Assembly (NCBI RefSeq): GCF_024753285.1
Contig: NZ_JANUGW010000034.1
Location: forward strand, 1-37,446
DNA from: Massilia pinisoli
GTDB lineage: Bacteria; Pseudomonadota; Gammaproteobacteria; Burkholderiales; Burkholderiaceae_D
Length of the DNA stretch: 37,446 bases
Direction of reading: 5' to 3'
Made by a program: the position numbers and the translations under genes
Notes under the pieces: generated by a model
Database searches by the model: none
Told to the model about the DNA's origin: nothing
What the model saw: the letters and a program-made list of their open reading frames with translations, nothing else
Shown here: positions 1 to 9,183 of the stretch, one piece after another
Layout of the letters: the number at the start of each line of letters is the position of its first letter
Numbering within the stretch: the stretch's first letter is position 1

Positions 1-96
1 TCGATAGCGGCGCACCCCTAGTTCGGAAGCTAAGACGGCTGCCCTGCTCGCTCATGTGTTGGCGGCATGTCGAACGGTTCTGTCAGGCGCTCTTAA

Positions 97-122
97 CCTT
101 GCGAATAAGGACGGTCGCAAGG
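97..122 (-). terminator. Candidate weak terminator after the receiver gene
   Basis: Arms CCTTGCG (97-103) and CGCAAGG (116-122) form a 7-bp stem starting about ten bases beyond the stop codon of the minus-strand receiver gene. Only a short TTAAG follows on the minus strand, so termination would be weak. The remaining bases 1-96 show no gene or site I can support. Confidence 0.35.
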
Positions 123-132
123 CGCGGCGCGA

Positions 133-828
133 TCACATGGCGAGCTGGCGCGTGGCATCCGTCTGACGCACGACAGCCTGATGGGCGGCCGCCAGTTCAC
201 GTGCGAGGCCGGCGTCGTCCGGCGCCGTGCGCAGCGCATCGAAACCGGCCGCGGCGCCGTGCAGGCCCAGCGTGCGGCACCCTTCGCACAGGCGCGCGAG
301 ATGGGCGCGCGCGGCGTCGAGCTGGCGCGCGGCCAGCAGCTGCGCGAGGTCGGTCCCGGCGCTGACCAGCTGGCGCTGCAGGCCGCCCAGGTACAGCAGC
401 AGGCGCGTGGCGTCGATGCCGAGGCGGCGCAAGGTCGCGGCCGGCTGCTCGTCGGCCGCGCGCATCAGCGGGGCCAGGTGGGTCTCGACGCGCGCGGCGT
501 CGAACGGCTTGACGATGTAGCCGTCGGCCCCGAGCGACAGGGCGTGCTCCATCGTCTCGGCATCGCCAGCCGACGACACGAGGACGAACGGCAGGCCCGC
601 CAGGCGCGCATCCGCCTTCACGCGGGCCAGTAATTCCATGCCGGACAGCCGGGGCATGCGCAGGTCGCAGAAAACGATGGCCGGATCGAGCCCGCCGTCC
701 AGCTGGCGCCAGGCGTCTTCGCCATCCTCCGCTTCGTGCACGTCGAACACGCCGCTCGCGGTGGTGTCGATCATGTGCATCAGCATCATGCGCGACACCA
801 CGTCATCGTCGACTATCAAAACCTTCAT
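133..828 (-). CDS. Receiver-domain response regulator with an HPt-like C-terminal tail
   Basis: A 231-residue cytoplasmic signalling protein. Residues 1-120 are a CheY-type receiver: acidic pocket in VDDD near residues 6-9, phospho-acceptor D55 in the FCDLRMP motif, conserved lysine K107 in VKPF. There is no DNA-binding, GGDEF or other recognisable output domain. Residues about 130-225 are helical and alanine/leucine rich and resemble an HPt bundle (LCEG followed by TLGLHGAAAGF), but the position of the phospho-histidine is arginine R179. The ATG was chosen because a purine-rich GGGGCAGGG stretch lies just upstream. It follows the hybrid kinase by 62 bp on the same strand and is the third gene of the patatin-kinase-receiver operon, so it probably receives phosphate from that kinase. 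A role as phosphate sink or adaptor is inference. Confidence 0.85.
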   Translation of the reverse strand: MKVLIVDDDVVSRMMLMHMIDTTASGVFDVHEAEDGEDAWRQLDGGLDPAIVFCDLRMPRLSGMELLARVKADARLAGLPFVLVSSAGDAETMEHALSLGADGYIVKPFDAARVETHLAPLMRAADEQPAATLRRLGIDATRLLLYLGGLQRQLVSAGTDLAQLLAARQLDAARAHLARLCEGCRTLGLHGAAAGFDALRTAPDDAGLARELAAAHQAVVRQTDATRQLAM

Positions 829-890
829 CCCTGCCCCATGCGTCCCAATTGTTAAATGGCAATTATACAGATAAGTGACAAGCGCACGAT

Positions 891-3800
891 TCAGACTGGT
901 TGCGCTTCGAAGCGGGACAATAATGCCAGCAGCCGCGGCAGGCCGGCGCGCACGGCGTCCAGCTCGCCGGCGTCGGCCAGCGCCTCGAGTTCCGAGCACA
1001 GCGCGTGCAGCGGCGCCTCGCCCAGGTAACCGGCGCTGCCCTTGATGCCGTGCAGGACGCGGCCGGCCGTGTCGCTGTCGCCCTCGGCCAGCGCCGTGTC
1101 CAGCTCGGCGCGCCGGCGCGGCAGGTCGGCCAGGAACGCCTCGCGCAAGCGCTCCTTCAAGTCGCCCGCGCGGCGGGTGGCGTTCAACGCCGCCACCGTC
1201 GGCGCGGCCGGGTCGCCGGGCACGTCGAACATCGCGTCCAGCTCCGCCGTCGACGGCGTGCGCGGCGACGGCGCCGGCATCGGCGGCAGATCGATGCCGC
1301 GCTGCAGCTGGCGCTCGATGGCGCGCGTCAGGTAGAAATGCAGCTGGGCGTCGTCGATGGGCTTCGTGATGAAGGCATCCATGCCGCAGGCCAGGTAGCG
1401 CGTGCGGTCTTCCTCGCTGACGTTCGCCGTGAGCGCAACGATCATCAAGTGCTGGTCGAGCACGGGCGCGTCCAGCGGGCCGCCGGCGCGGATCAGCCGC
1501 GTGGCCGTCGCGCCGTCCATCTCGGGCATGCGGCCGTCCATCAGGATCAGGTCGTAGCGCGTGCGCGCGCACGCGGCCACGGCCAGCAAGCCGTTTTCCA
1601 CGACGTCGACCTGGTGCCCCAGCTCTTCCAGCATCATGCGCACGATGATCTGGTTGGTCGGATAGTCTTCCGCGCACAGCACGCGCAGGCGGTGCGTGTG
1701 CGGCTCGCGCGGCTGGTCGGCGACGACGGGCGGCTGCACGCCATCCGCCAGCGGCAGCACGAAGGTGAACGTGGAGCCCACGCCGGGCGTGCTCGCGACA
1801 CCGATCGTGCCGCCCATCAGCTCGACGAGCTGGCGACAGATCGCGAGGCCCAGGCCCGTGCCGCCGTAGCGCCGCGTCGTCGTCGCGTCGGCCTGCTCGA
1901 ATTTCTGGAACAGGCGCGGCAGCGCTTCCGGCGCGATGCCGATGCCCGTGTCCTCGACCGAGAAGCGGATCATGTTGCGGCCCGCGCGGTCGTGCTGGTC
2001 GATGGGACGGCGCTCGACGCGCACGGTCACCGATCCACTTTCCGTGAACTTGAACGCGTTGCCGACGAGGTTCACGAGTACCTGGCGCAGCCGCGTCGGA
2101 TCGCCCACGACGAAGCGCGGCAGGTCCGGGTCGAGGTGCACGCCGAAGCCCACGCTGTGCGCGCCGGCCTGTTCCTCGAACAGCGTGACGACGTGCGCGA
2201 TGTTCTCGTCGAGGACGAAGTCGATGTTCTCGATGGTGAGCTTGCCCGCCTCGATCTTGGAAAAATCGAGCAGGTCGTTGATGATCGCCAGCAGCGACTG
2301 CGCGTTGGCCTGGCCGCGCATGATCTGGTCGCGCGTGGCCTCCCGCAGCGCGCCGTCGCGCAGCGCGAAGCCGAGCATGCCGATGACGCCCGCGAGCGGC
2401 GTGCGCATCTCGTGGCTCATGTTGGCGAGGAACTCGGATTTCTGGCGCGTCGCATCCTCCGCGCGCTGCTTGGCCTGGTACAGCCGTTCCTCGTTTTCCT
2501 GCAGCGCGTCGTTGGCGAGCGCCAGCTCGTTCGTCCGGCGGCGCACCTGGCGCTCCTGCTCGCGGAGTTCCTCGGTCTGGCGTTCCAGCAGGCGGTTCTG
2601 CTGCTCGATGCGTTCCGTCCGCGCGCTGACCTGCTGTTCCAGCATGGCCTTCTGGCGCCGCAGCACGTCCACGCGGATACGGTAGATGCCGTAGCCGCAG
2701 CCGATCACGACGAGCGCGCACAAGGTGCGGAACCACCACGTCTTCCAGTAGGGCGGCAGCACCGTGACTTCCAGGGTGGCGGCGGCGTCGCTCCACACGC
2801 CGTCCTTGTTCGCGGCGCGCACCTGGAACGTGTAGCTGCCCGGGTCGAGGTTCGTGTAGGTGGCGAAGCGCTTGCCCGCGTCGACGCCGATCCAGTCCTG
2901 GTCGAAGCCCGCGAGGCGGTAGGCGAAGCGGTTGCGGCCCGGCGCGGCGAAGTGCAGCGCCGAGAACTCCAGCGAGAACACGGAGTCCTGCGGCGTGAGC
3001 GTGATGCCGGACAGGCGCTCGATGGGCCCCGGCAGCATGCCCGGGCGCACGTCCTGCCACGGCTGCCCGAAGATCTGCAGGCCCGTGATGACGGCGCGCG
3101 GCGCGATCAGGTTGTCGTGCAGCGCGCGCGGATTGAACGCGGTGATGCCGTTGTTGCCGCCAAAATAAAGGGTGCCGTCCGCGACGCGCAGCGCCGACGC
3201 ATCGAAGTACGCGCCTTCGATCGTGCCGTCCGTCGAGTTGTAGTTGCGCCAGGCGCCGCTGGCCGGATCGAGCCGGTGCAGGCCGCTCGAACTGGAGACC
3301 CAGATGAAGCCGTCGAGGTCTTCCTGCATCGCTGCCACGACGTCGTCCGCCATGCCGTCGCGCACCGTGTAGCGCTGGAAGCGCGGCGTGCCGTCGGCGC
3401 CGATCACCATGCGGTTCAGGCCGACCGCGGTACCCACCCACAGGTCGCCCTTGCGGTCTTCCAGCAGGTAGTGCACCTCGTCGTGCGACAGGCTCGTGGG
3501 GTCTTCCGGGTCATGGCGGAAGTGGCGGAATTTGCCCGTGGCGCGGTCGAGCAGGTCGAGGCCGTCGAACGTGCCGATCCAGAAGCGGCCGTGACGGTCT
3601 TCCAGCATCGGGCGCACGATGTTGTCGGCCAGGCTCGCGCCCACGGCCGGGTCGTGCTGGTAGGTCATCAGCCTGCCGTCGGGGTCGATGCGGTGCAGGC
3701 CGCCCCGCGACGCGGCCCAGACGGTGCCGTCGCGCGTGACGTGCACGTTGCGCACGAAGTTGGCGTCGACGTCGTCGGTGGACAGCGGACGCCGCGTAAG

Positions 3801-5126
3801 CCGTCCCGTCTTCGGGTCGAGGCGCGCGAGGCCGTTGCGCGTGCCGATCCAGACGGTACCGTCGCGGCCGAGCGCCACCGACGTGGCCATCGCGTCGCCC
3901 GAGGTCCCCGCCTCGACGGGCGCGAGGCGCCACGGCTGGTCGGCGCCAGTCGCCGGATCGAACAGGTGCAGGCCGCCGTTCGTCGCGAGCCACAGCTTGC
4001 CGGCGCCGTCGCCGACGATGCCGCGCACCTTGTTGTCTTCCAGCGAGATCGGGGTGTCGTCGCCGCGCACGATGCGCGCGAAGCCGCCGCTGCCCATGTC
4101 CGCGCGCGACACGCCGCCATACCATGTGCCGACCCAGAACGTGCCCACGCGGTCGCCGTACAGCGCCGTGACCTGGTTGTCGCCCAGGCTGTAGTTGTCG
4201 GTGATGCGGTGCGGATGGCGTTCGAACTTGTCCTGCGCGGGCAGCCAGCGATACAGGCCGCGGTCGTGCGAGCCGACCCAGATCTGGCGCTCGGCATCCT
4301 CGTACAGCACGCTGATCTCGCCGGGCGGGATGCCGTCGTCCGCGCCGAACGTGCGCAGCGCGCCCTTCTGGCCCAGCGGCAGGCGTTCCAGTCCGCCCAG
4401 GCTGCCGACCCACAGGCCCTGGCCCGCGTCGACCATCAGCGCCTGCACGAAGTCGTACTTGCCGCCGCGCGGCGACGGGTGGTGGCGGAAATGCATGTGC
4501 TCCGGATCGAGGCTGTCCAGGCCCGACGACGTGCCGATCCACAGGTGGCCGTCGCGCCCGCGCGCGAGCGCCGTCAGCTTGTCCGATGCGAGGCTGTCCG
4601 GCACGCCCGGCACGTGGTGCCACGTGTCGAAGCGGCCGCTGGCAATGTCGAAATGCTGCAGGCCGTCCGCCGTCGCCAGCCACAGGCCGTCCTTGCCGTC
4701 GTCCAGGATGGCGCGGATGTGGCGGTTGCCGTTGCCCCGCTTGACGGGTTCGTCCGGCAGGAAGTGGCTGAACGTGCCGGTGGCCGGCTCATAGCGATCC
4801 AGGCCGCCGTCGGTGCCGATCCACAGCCGGCCCTTGCGGTCGACGTACAGCACGCGCACCCAGTTGTTGGCGAGCGTCTTGGGGTCGCCGACGACGTTGC
4901 GGAAATTCGTGAAGCGGTAGCCGTCGTAGCGCGACAGGCCGGACTGGGTGCCGAACCACATGAAGCCGTCCGGGTCCTGCACGATGGACAGCACGGATTC
5001 CTGCGCGAGGCCGTCGTCGACGGACAGGTGCTCGAAGCGCAAGGTCGGCGTCGGCGCGGCGTGGGCGCAGCCCAGCCACAGCGACATCCAGGAAAGCGCC
5101 AGCAAGGCGAGCAGCCATCGTTTCAT
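891..5126 (-). CDS. Hybrid sensor histidine kinase: propeller, Y_Y_Y, HisKA, HATPase, receiver, HPt
   Basis: A 1411-residue membrane hybrid kinase. A signal sequence (1-23) precedes about 750 periplasmic residues made of two-component-regulator propeller repeats (recurring WxGT/WVGT with GLxRxDP), then a Y_Y_Y domain around 715-790, one transmembrane helix (about 799-818) and a coiled coil (820-890). The catalytic part has phospho-histidine H905 in SHEMRTPL, N-box around N1019-N1023, DTGIGI at 1059-1064 and GGTGLGL at 1088-1094. A receiver follows (E1153, D1154, phospho-acceptor D1197, K1255), then an HPt domain with H1359 in HGIKG. The complete phosphorelay is thus in one chain, as in BvgS-like and gut-Bacteroides hybrid systems. 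The start codon overlaps the stop of the patatin gene (ATGA), indicating translational coupling. The ligand is unknown; propeller sensors of this type often sense glycans or other extracellular compounds. Confidence 0.95.
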   Translation of the reverse strand: MKRWLLALLALSWMSLWLGCAHAAPTPTLRFEHLSVDDGLAQESVLSIVQDPDGFMWFGTQSGLSRYDGYRFTNFRNVVGDPKTLANNWVRVLYVDRKGRLWIGTDGGLDRYEPATGTFSHFLPDEPVKRGNGNRHIRAILDDGKDGLWLATADGLQHFDIASGRFDTWHHVPGVPDSLASDKLTALARGRDGHLWIGTSSGLDSLDPEHMHFRHHPSPRGGKYDFVQALMVDAGQGLWVGSLGGLERLPLGQKGALRTFGADDGIPPGEISVLYEDAERQIWVGSHDRGLYRWLPAQDKFERHPHRITDNYSLGDNQVTALYGDRVGTFWVGTWYGGVSRADMGSGGFARIVRGDDTPISLEDNKVRGIVGDGAGKLWLATNGGLHLFDPATGADQPWRLAPVEAGTSGDAMATSVALGRDGTVWIGTRNGLARLDPKTGRLTRRPLSTDDVDANFVRNVHVTRDGTVWAASRGGLHRIDPDGRLMTYQHDPAVGASLADNIVRPMLEDRHGRFWIGTFDGLDLLDRATGKFRHFRHDPEDPTSLSHDEVHYLLEDRKGDLWVGTAVGLNRMVIGADGTPRFQRYTVRDGMADDVVAAMQEDLDGFIWVSSSSGLHRLDPASGAWRNYNSTDGTIEGAYFDASALRVADGTLYFGGNNGITAFNPRALHDNLIAPRAVITGLQIFGQPWQDVRPGMLPGPIERLSGITLTPQDSVFSLEFSALHFAAPGRNRFAYRLAGFDQDWIGVDAGKRFATYTNLDPGSYTFQVRAANKDGVWSDAAATLEVTVLPPYWKTWWFRTLCALVVIGCGYGIYRIRVDVLRRQKAMLEQQVSARTERIEQQNRLLERQTEELREQERQVRRRTNELALANDALQENEERLYQAKQRAEDATRQKSEFLANMSHEMRTPLAGVIGMLGFALRDGALREATRDQIMRGQANAQSLLAIINDLLDFSKIEAGKLTIENIDFVLDENIAHVVTLFEEQAGAHSVGFGVHLDPDLPRFVVGDPTRLRQVLVNLVGNAFKFTESGSVTVRVERRPIDQHDRAGRNMIRFSVEDTGIGIAPEALPRLFQKFEQADATTTRRYGGTGLGLAICRQLVELMGGTIGVASTPGVGSTFTFVLPLADGVQPPVVADQPREPHTHRLRVLCAEDYPTNQIIVRMMLEELGHQVDVVENGLLAVAACARTRYDLILMDGRMPEMDGATATRLIRAGGPLDAPVLDQHLMIVALTANVSEEDRTRYLACGMDAFITKPIDDAQLHFYLTRAIERQLQRGIDLPPMPAPSPRTPSTAELDAMFDVPGDPAAPTVAALNATRRAGDLKERLREAFLADLPRRRAELDTALAEGDSDTAGRVLHGIKGSAGYLGEAPLHALCSELEALADAGELDAVRAGLPRLLALLSRFEAQPV

Positions 5127-6292
5127 GCTTCGAAAAACTCCAGTACGTCGCGGTGGCGCGCATAGGTGTCGCGCTGGCCCAGCGCCATCAGCTCGCGCGT
5201 GTAGCCCCGTTCGAACAGCAGGTACGACGCGAGCGCCGCGCCGCGCGCCTCGGTGGCGCCGATGCCGCCGAGCAGCGTGCGCACGGGCCCGGGCAGGTCG
5301 TGGGCGTGGCGCGCCGCGATGTCGTCCAGCCGTTCCGACGGCACGATCGCGAGCAGCTCGACGCGGCGCAGCGGCGTCTTCGCCAGCAGGTCGTCGGGCA
5401 GCATGGCGAGCGTCTGGTTGACGCGCTGCAGGCGCTCGATGTCCATCGCGAGGCCGTCCAGGAAGATCGACGACAGCGCGTGGCCGGCGATCTGCGCCAG
5501 GGTCGGATAGGATACATGAGCCGGCAAGTGGCGCACGGTTTCGTTCATGCGCCCCGCCCCCACGACGAGCACGCGGCGCGCGCCCAGGTGGATCGCGGGC
5601 GCGATCGGCGCCAGCTGGCGCATCGAGCCGTCGCCGCAGTATTCCATGTGGCCATCGAGGTAGAGCGGGACGGCCGGGAAGATGAACGGCAGCGCACTCG
5701 ACGCGAGCAGGTGGTCGACGCCGATCTGTCCCGCGAGCGCGACGCGCTGGTGCCGCTTCCACGGCACGACTTCCCGTTCGGTCTGGTAAAACGTCACGTG
5801 CTGGCCGCCCGTGTACGACGACGCCGTGACGGCGAGCGCATCGAGGCAGCCACTGGCCAGCACCGCGTCCAGACGCGGCAGGTCGAGCATGCGGTGCAGC
5901 AGGCCGACGAGCGGCGTGTTGTCGAGCAGCGACGCGGGCGGCGCCGCATGCCACTGGCGCAGCATCCAGCCGAACGACAGCAGCGACAGCCAGCGCGCGC
6001 CCGAGCGCAGCACGCCGAGCGAATCGGCGCGGTAGACCTGCGACACGGCGATGCCGTTCCACACGTCCGCCAGATGACCGACGGCGTCGCCGAAGTCGTC
6101 GGCGCGGCAGGCCAGCGCCGCGGCGTTCAATGCGCCGGCCGACGTGCCGCAGATGATCGAGAACGGATTGCACGCAGCCGGCCAGCCCGCATCCCCCAGG
6201 ATGCGGGAGATCGCCTGCAAGACCCCAGCCTGGTACGCCGCGCGCGCGCCGCCGCCGCTGAGGATCAGCCCCGTTTTACGTTCAATGTCCAC
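5123..6292 (-). CDS. Patatin-like phospholipase
   Basis: A 389-residue serine lipase of the patatin family (RssA-like), expected to cleave acyl groups from phospholipids or related lipids. The oxyanion-hole motif GGGAR lies at 13-17, the nucleophile elbow GTSAG gives S51, and the catalytic aspartate is D221 in GDGS, so the Ser-Asp dyad is complete. No signal peptide is visible, so it is probably cytoplasmic or a secreted effector without a Sec signal. The start is GTG; an in-frame TAA lies three codons upstream and no ATG is available near the domain start, though the ribosome-binding site is poor. It is the first gene of an operon with a hybrid kinase and a receiver protein and overlaps the kinase by four bases. 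Confidence 0.9.
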   Translation of the reverse strand: MDIERKTGLILSGGGARAAYQAGVLQAISRILGDAGWPAACNPFSIICGTSAGALNAAALACRADDFGDAVGHLADVWNGIAVSQVYRADSLGVLRSGARWLSLLSFGWMLRQWHAAPPASLLDNTPLVGLLHRMLDLPRLDAVLASGCLDALAVTASSYTGGQHVTFYQTEREVVPWKRHQRVALAGQIGVDHLLASSALPFIFPAVPLYLDGHMEYCGDGSMRQLAPIAPAIHLGARRVLVVGAGRMNETVRHLPAHVSYPTLAQIAGHALSSIFLDGLAMDIERLQRVNQTLAMLPDDLLAKTPLRRVELLAIVPSERLDDIAARHAHDLPGPVRTLLGGIGATEARGAALASYLLFERGYTRELMALGQRDTYARHRDVLEFFEA

Positions 6293-6382
6293 AGGGCAAG
6301 ATTAGCAAAATCCGTCCAACTTGCGTTGAATAAATATCTATTTAACAAATACTTCGTTGTTTGTGTGCCTCGACAAATGGTC

Positions 6383-6489
6383 GTAGGGTGGACGGGTTCC
6401 CCGTCCACGCGGTGATCGTTACCGTATTCGCAATCGCGGACGACATCGGAGCCGCTGCGCCGCGTGGACGGCGGAGCCGTCCACCCTAC
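6383..6489. repeat. REP-like palindromic element, composite copy A
   Basis: The ends are a perfect 13-bp inverted repeat, GTAGGGTGGACGG (6383-6395) and CCGTCCACCCTAC (6477-6489). Inside are two local hairpins (GGACGGG/CCCGTCC near 6390-6406 and GTGGACGGC/GCCGTCCAC near 6464-6482) and a second inner pair CCACGCGG (6405-6412) with CCGCGTGG (6460-6467). Relatives occur near 24.9, 36.45 and 37.4 kb. It lies beyond the 3' end of ggt and overlaps its stop codon, so it may also act as a transcription end point. No transposase is encoded. Confidence 0.75.
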
Positions 6490-8279
6490 TCGCCTTTCGC
6501 GACGCCCTCTCGGCGCGGGTCGGCACCGCCGAACCACAGCGGCACGCCGTGAATGGTCATGCGCGCGATGCCTTGCAGGCCGGACGTCTGCTCGAACACG
6601 CGCACCGTGTGGCCGCGCGCCTTCAGGGCGTCGATTTCCGCCGCCGGGAAGCGACCCGCCTCGAGCTCCGTCGGCCCGTTGCGGCTGCCGAAGTTCGGAA
6701 GCGCGATGGCCTGCTGCATGTCCAGGCCCCAGTCGAGCGTGCCGACGAGGACCTTGGCCACGTAGTTGATGATGAGTGGCCCGCCCGGCGAGCCGACGGC
6801 TTCCACGAAGCGTCCCGTCTTCTTGTCGAACACGATCGTCGGACTCATCGCGCTGCGCGGGCGCTTGCCCGGTTCGACGCGGTTGGCGACGGGCCCGTTC
6901 GCATCGCGCGAATCGAACGAGAAGTCGGTCAGCTGGTTGTTGAGGATGAAACCGTCGACCATCTGGCGCGAGCCGAACGCGTCCTCGACGCTCGTCGTCA
7001 TCGACAGGCCGGCGCCGTACGGGTCGACGGCGACGATGTGCGACGTCGAATGCGCCTCGATCGAATTGTCCAGGCCCCAGTTCCACGCCGCCTCGACGCC
7101 GGGTGGATGTCCCGCCTCGGCCTTGCCCATCGAACGGGGCCCGATCAGGCGGGCGCGCTGCGCGAGATAGCCTTTGTCCAGCAGCGCGGGGACACCGCGG
7201 CCGGGTAGCGGGACGAAGTCGGTGTCGGCCGCGTAGCGGTCGCGGTCGGCGTACGCGAGGCGGCCCACTTCCGAGAACAGGTGCACGGCGTCCGTGCCCG
7301 GGACACCGTTGGTGGGCGCCAGCGCGGCCATGTCGCGCGTCTCGAACATGCCGAGCATCTGCGCGACGGCGATCCCGCCCGACGACGGCGGCGGCATGCC
7401 GCACACGGTGTACGCGCGGTAGTCGTTGCAGACGGGCTCGCGCAGCTTCGGCCGGTACGCGGCGATGTCGGCGGCCGTGAGCAGGCCCGGGTTCGTCGGG
7501 TGGCTCTTCACTTTCGCCTCGATGTCGCGCGCGATCCGGCCCGTGTAGAACACCTCGGCGCCGCCGTCCGCGAGCTCGTGCAGGGTGCGCGCGAGCGCCG
7601 GATTCTTGAGGATGTGGCCGACGGGCCACGGGTTGCCGTCCGGGCCGTAGAAATAGGCGCGCGCCGTCGGGTCCTTGCGGATGTAGGCGTCCTCGGCCAG
7701 CAGGCTGTGCAGGCGCGGGCTGACGGCGAAGCCTTGCTCGGACAGGCGGATCGCGGGCTGGAACAGCGTCTTCCACGGCAGCTTGCCGTGCTGGCGGTGC
7801 GCGAGCGCGAGCATGCGCAGCACACCGGGCGCGCCCGTCGAGCGGCCGCCGACGATGCCTTCCCGGCGCGACATCGGCGTGCCGTCCGGGTGCTGGAACA
7901 GGTGTTCGTCCGCCTTCGACGGCGCCGTCTCGCGGCCGTCGTACGCCTGCACCTTCTTGCCGTCGTAATACATGAGGAAGGCGCCGCCGCCGATGCCGGA
8001 CGATTGCGGCTCGACGAGCGTGAGGACAAGTTGCGTGGCGATCGCGGCATCGATCGCGGTGCCGCCCTGCTTGAGCATCGCATAGCCCGCGTCGACCGCC
8101 AGCGGATTCGCCGCCGCCACCATGTAGTTGCGCGCCGTCCAGCCCGGCTTTTCCGTGTAGCCGCTGGCGCCTTCCGGTGCCTGCTGCTGGGCGCTCGTGT
8201 ACTGGGCGAACGCGATCTGCGGGTTCAGGGCGGCGGCAAGCGCGCTGCCGAGAGCGAGGGCGAGCAACTTCGACTTCAT
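6486..8279 (-). CDS. ggt: Gamma-glutamyltransferase, periplasmic
   Basis: A 597-residue precursor of gamma-glutamyltransferase, which hydrolyses or transfers the gamma-glutamyl group of glutathione in the periplasm. Residues 1-25 form a signal peptide ending AFA. The protein is expected to self-cleave before T412 in the STSHIVAVD motif to give large and small subunits; T412 becomes the N-terminal nucleophile. PRSAMSPT (474-481) and GSPGG (496-500) of the small subunit, and NNQLTDFS, match the family. The ATG at MKSK is preceded by GGAGAA at good spacing; an in-frame codon seven positions upstream is less likely. The TAG stop lies in the terminal GTAGGG of repeat copy A. A separate gene for the SDR lies upstream on the same strand with a 102-bp gap. 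Confidence 0.95.
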   Translation of the reverse strand: MKSKLLALALGSALAAALNPQIAFAQYTSAQQQAPEGASGYTEKPGWTARNYMVAAANPLAVDAGYAMLKQGGTAIDAAIATQLVLTLVEPQSSGIGGGAFLMYYDGKKVQAYDGRETAPSKADEHLFQHPDGTPMSRREGIVGGRSTGAPGVLRMLALAHRQHGKLPWKTLFQPAIRLSEQGFAVSPRLHSLLAEDAYIRKDPTARAYFYGPDGNPWPVGHILKNPALARTLHELADGGAEVFYTGRIARDIEAKVKSHPTNPGLLTAADIAAYRPKLREPVCNDYRAYTVCGMPPPSSGGIAVAQMLGMFETRDMAALAPTNGVPGTDAVHLFSEVGRLAYADRDRYAADTDFVPLPGRGVPALLDKGYLAQRARLIGPRSMGKAEAGHPPGVEAAWNWGLDNSIEAHSTSHIVAVDPYGAGLSMTTSVEDAFGSRQMVDGFILNNQLTDFSFDSRDANGPVANRVEPGKRPRSAMSPTIVFDKKTGRFVEAVGSPGGPLIINYVAKVLVGTLDWGLDMQQAIALPNFGSRNGPTELEAGRFPAAEIDALKARGHTVRVFEQTSGLQGIARMTIHGVPLWFGGADPRREGVAKGE

Positions 8280-8349
8280 GCGATTCTCCAAAAAAAGCAA
8301 CGCGCGGCTCGCGCCACGCGTTCGATACCATGGAGCATCGTACCCGAAA

Positions 8350-8373
8350 TTGCCGGACAGCTCACGCCGGCAA
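8350..8373 (-). terminator. Candidate weak terminator after the SDR gene
   Basis: TTGCCGG (8350-8356) and CCGGCAA (8367-8373) form a 7-bp stem with a 10-base loop nine bases past the stop of the minus-strand dehydrogenase. The minus-strand bases that follow are TTTCGGG, a poor T-run. It lies between this gene and ggt and suggests they are separate units. Confidence 0.4.
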
Positions 8374-8381
8374 GTGTCGCG

Positions 8382-9146
8382 TCACTTCGGCTGCATGCGG
8401 ATCGCGCCGTCCAGGCGGATCGTCTCGCCGTTCAGCATGACGTTTTCGATGATCGTTTTCGCCAGGTGCGCGTACTCGCGCGGCATGCCGAGGCGCGGCG
8501 GGAACGGCACCATCTTGCCCAGCGAATCACGCACTTCCTGCGGCATGCCCATCAGCATCGGCGTCTCGAAGATGCCGGGCGCGATCGTCATCACGCGGAT
8601 GCCGCTGCGCGACAGGTCGCGCGCCATCGGCAACGTCATGCCCGCGACGCCCGCCTTCGATGCGCCGTATGCGGTCTGCCCGATCTGGCCGTCGAACGCG
8701 GCGACGGACGCCGTGTTGATGATGACGCCGCGCTCGCCGTGTTCGACCGCGTCTTCCTTGCCCATCTGGTCTGCCGCGAGGCGGCACATGTTGAAGGTGC
8801 CGACGAGGTTGATGTTGATGGCGCGCTGGAACGCGTCCAGTGGATGCGGACCGTCCTTGCCCACCGTCTTGATGGCCGGTGCCACGCCGGCGCAGTTGAC
8901 GAGGCCGCGCACGCTGCCCAGCTCGCGCGCGGCCGCGACGACCGCGAGGCCGTCCGCTTCGGACGTCACGTCGCACTTCACGAACCGTGCCGCGGCGCCC
9001 AGCTCGGCGGCCAGCGCCGCGCCCGCTTCCTGCTGCACGTCGGCCAGCACGACCTTGCCGCCCGCCTCCACGATGGTGCGCGCGGTGGCCGCGCCCAGGC
9101 CCGAAGCGCCGCCCGTCACGATGAACACGTTATTCTGGATCTGCAT
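8382..9146 (-). CDS. SDR-family 3-hydroxyacyl-CoA dehydrogenase (HSD10-like)
   Basis: A 254-residue classical short-chain dehydrogenase. The NAD-binding motif TGGASGLG lies at 11-18, the NAG-equivalent NCAG at 84-87, and the catalytic set is N113, S147, Y160 and K164 (YGASK). The nucleotide-specificity acidic residue D36 in LADV points to NAD(H). Sequence features (QIGQTAYGASKAGVAGMTLP, PGIFETPM) are those of the type II 3-hydroxyacyl-CoA dehydrogenase/HSD17B10 group, which acts in isoleucine and fatty-acid degradation. The ATG is preceded by AAGGGGAG. A LiuR-like palindrome lies 40 bp upstream, which fits a role in branched-chain or fatty-acyl breakdown. Exact substrate is inferred from the family. 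Confidence 0.9.
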   Translation of the reverse strand: MQIQNNVFIVTGGASGLGAATARTIVEAGGKVVLADVQQEAGAALAAELGAAARFVKCDVTSEADGLAVVAAARELGSVRGLVNCAGVAPAIKTVGKDGPHPLDAFQRAININLVGTFNMCRLAADQMGKEDAVEHGERGVIINTASVAAFDGQIGQTAYGASKAGVAGMTLPMARDLSRSGIRVMTIAPGIFETPMLMGMPQEVRDSLGKMVPFPPRLGMPREYAHLAKTIIENVMLNGETIRLDGAIRMQPK

Positions 9147-9183
9147 CTGTCTCCCCTTCGTTGGTGTGCTGGATATCGTTTTC

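Noticed and set aside
1005..5165. 1386-codon open frame on the plus strand
   Set aside because: It lies opposite the hybrid kinase; the product is arginine/alanine/histidine-rich without domains. Long antisense frames are expected at this GC content.
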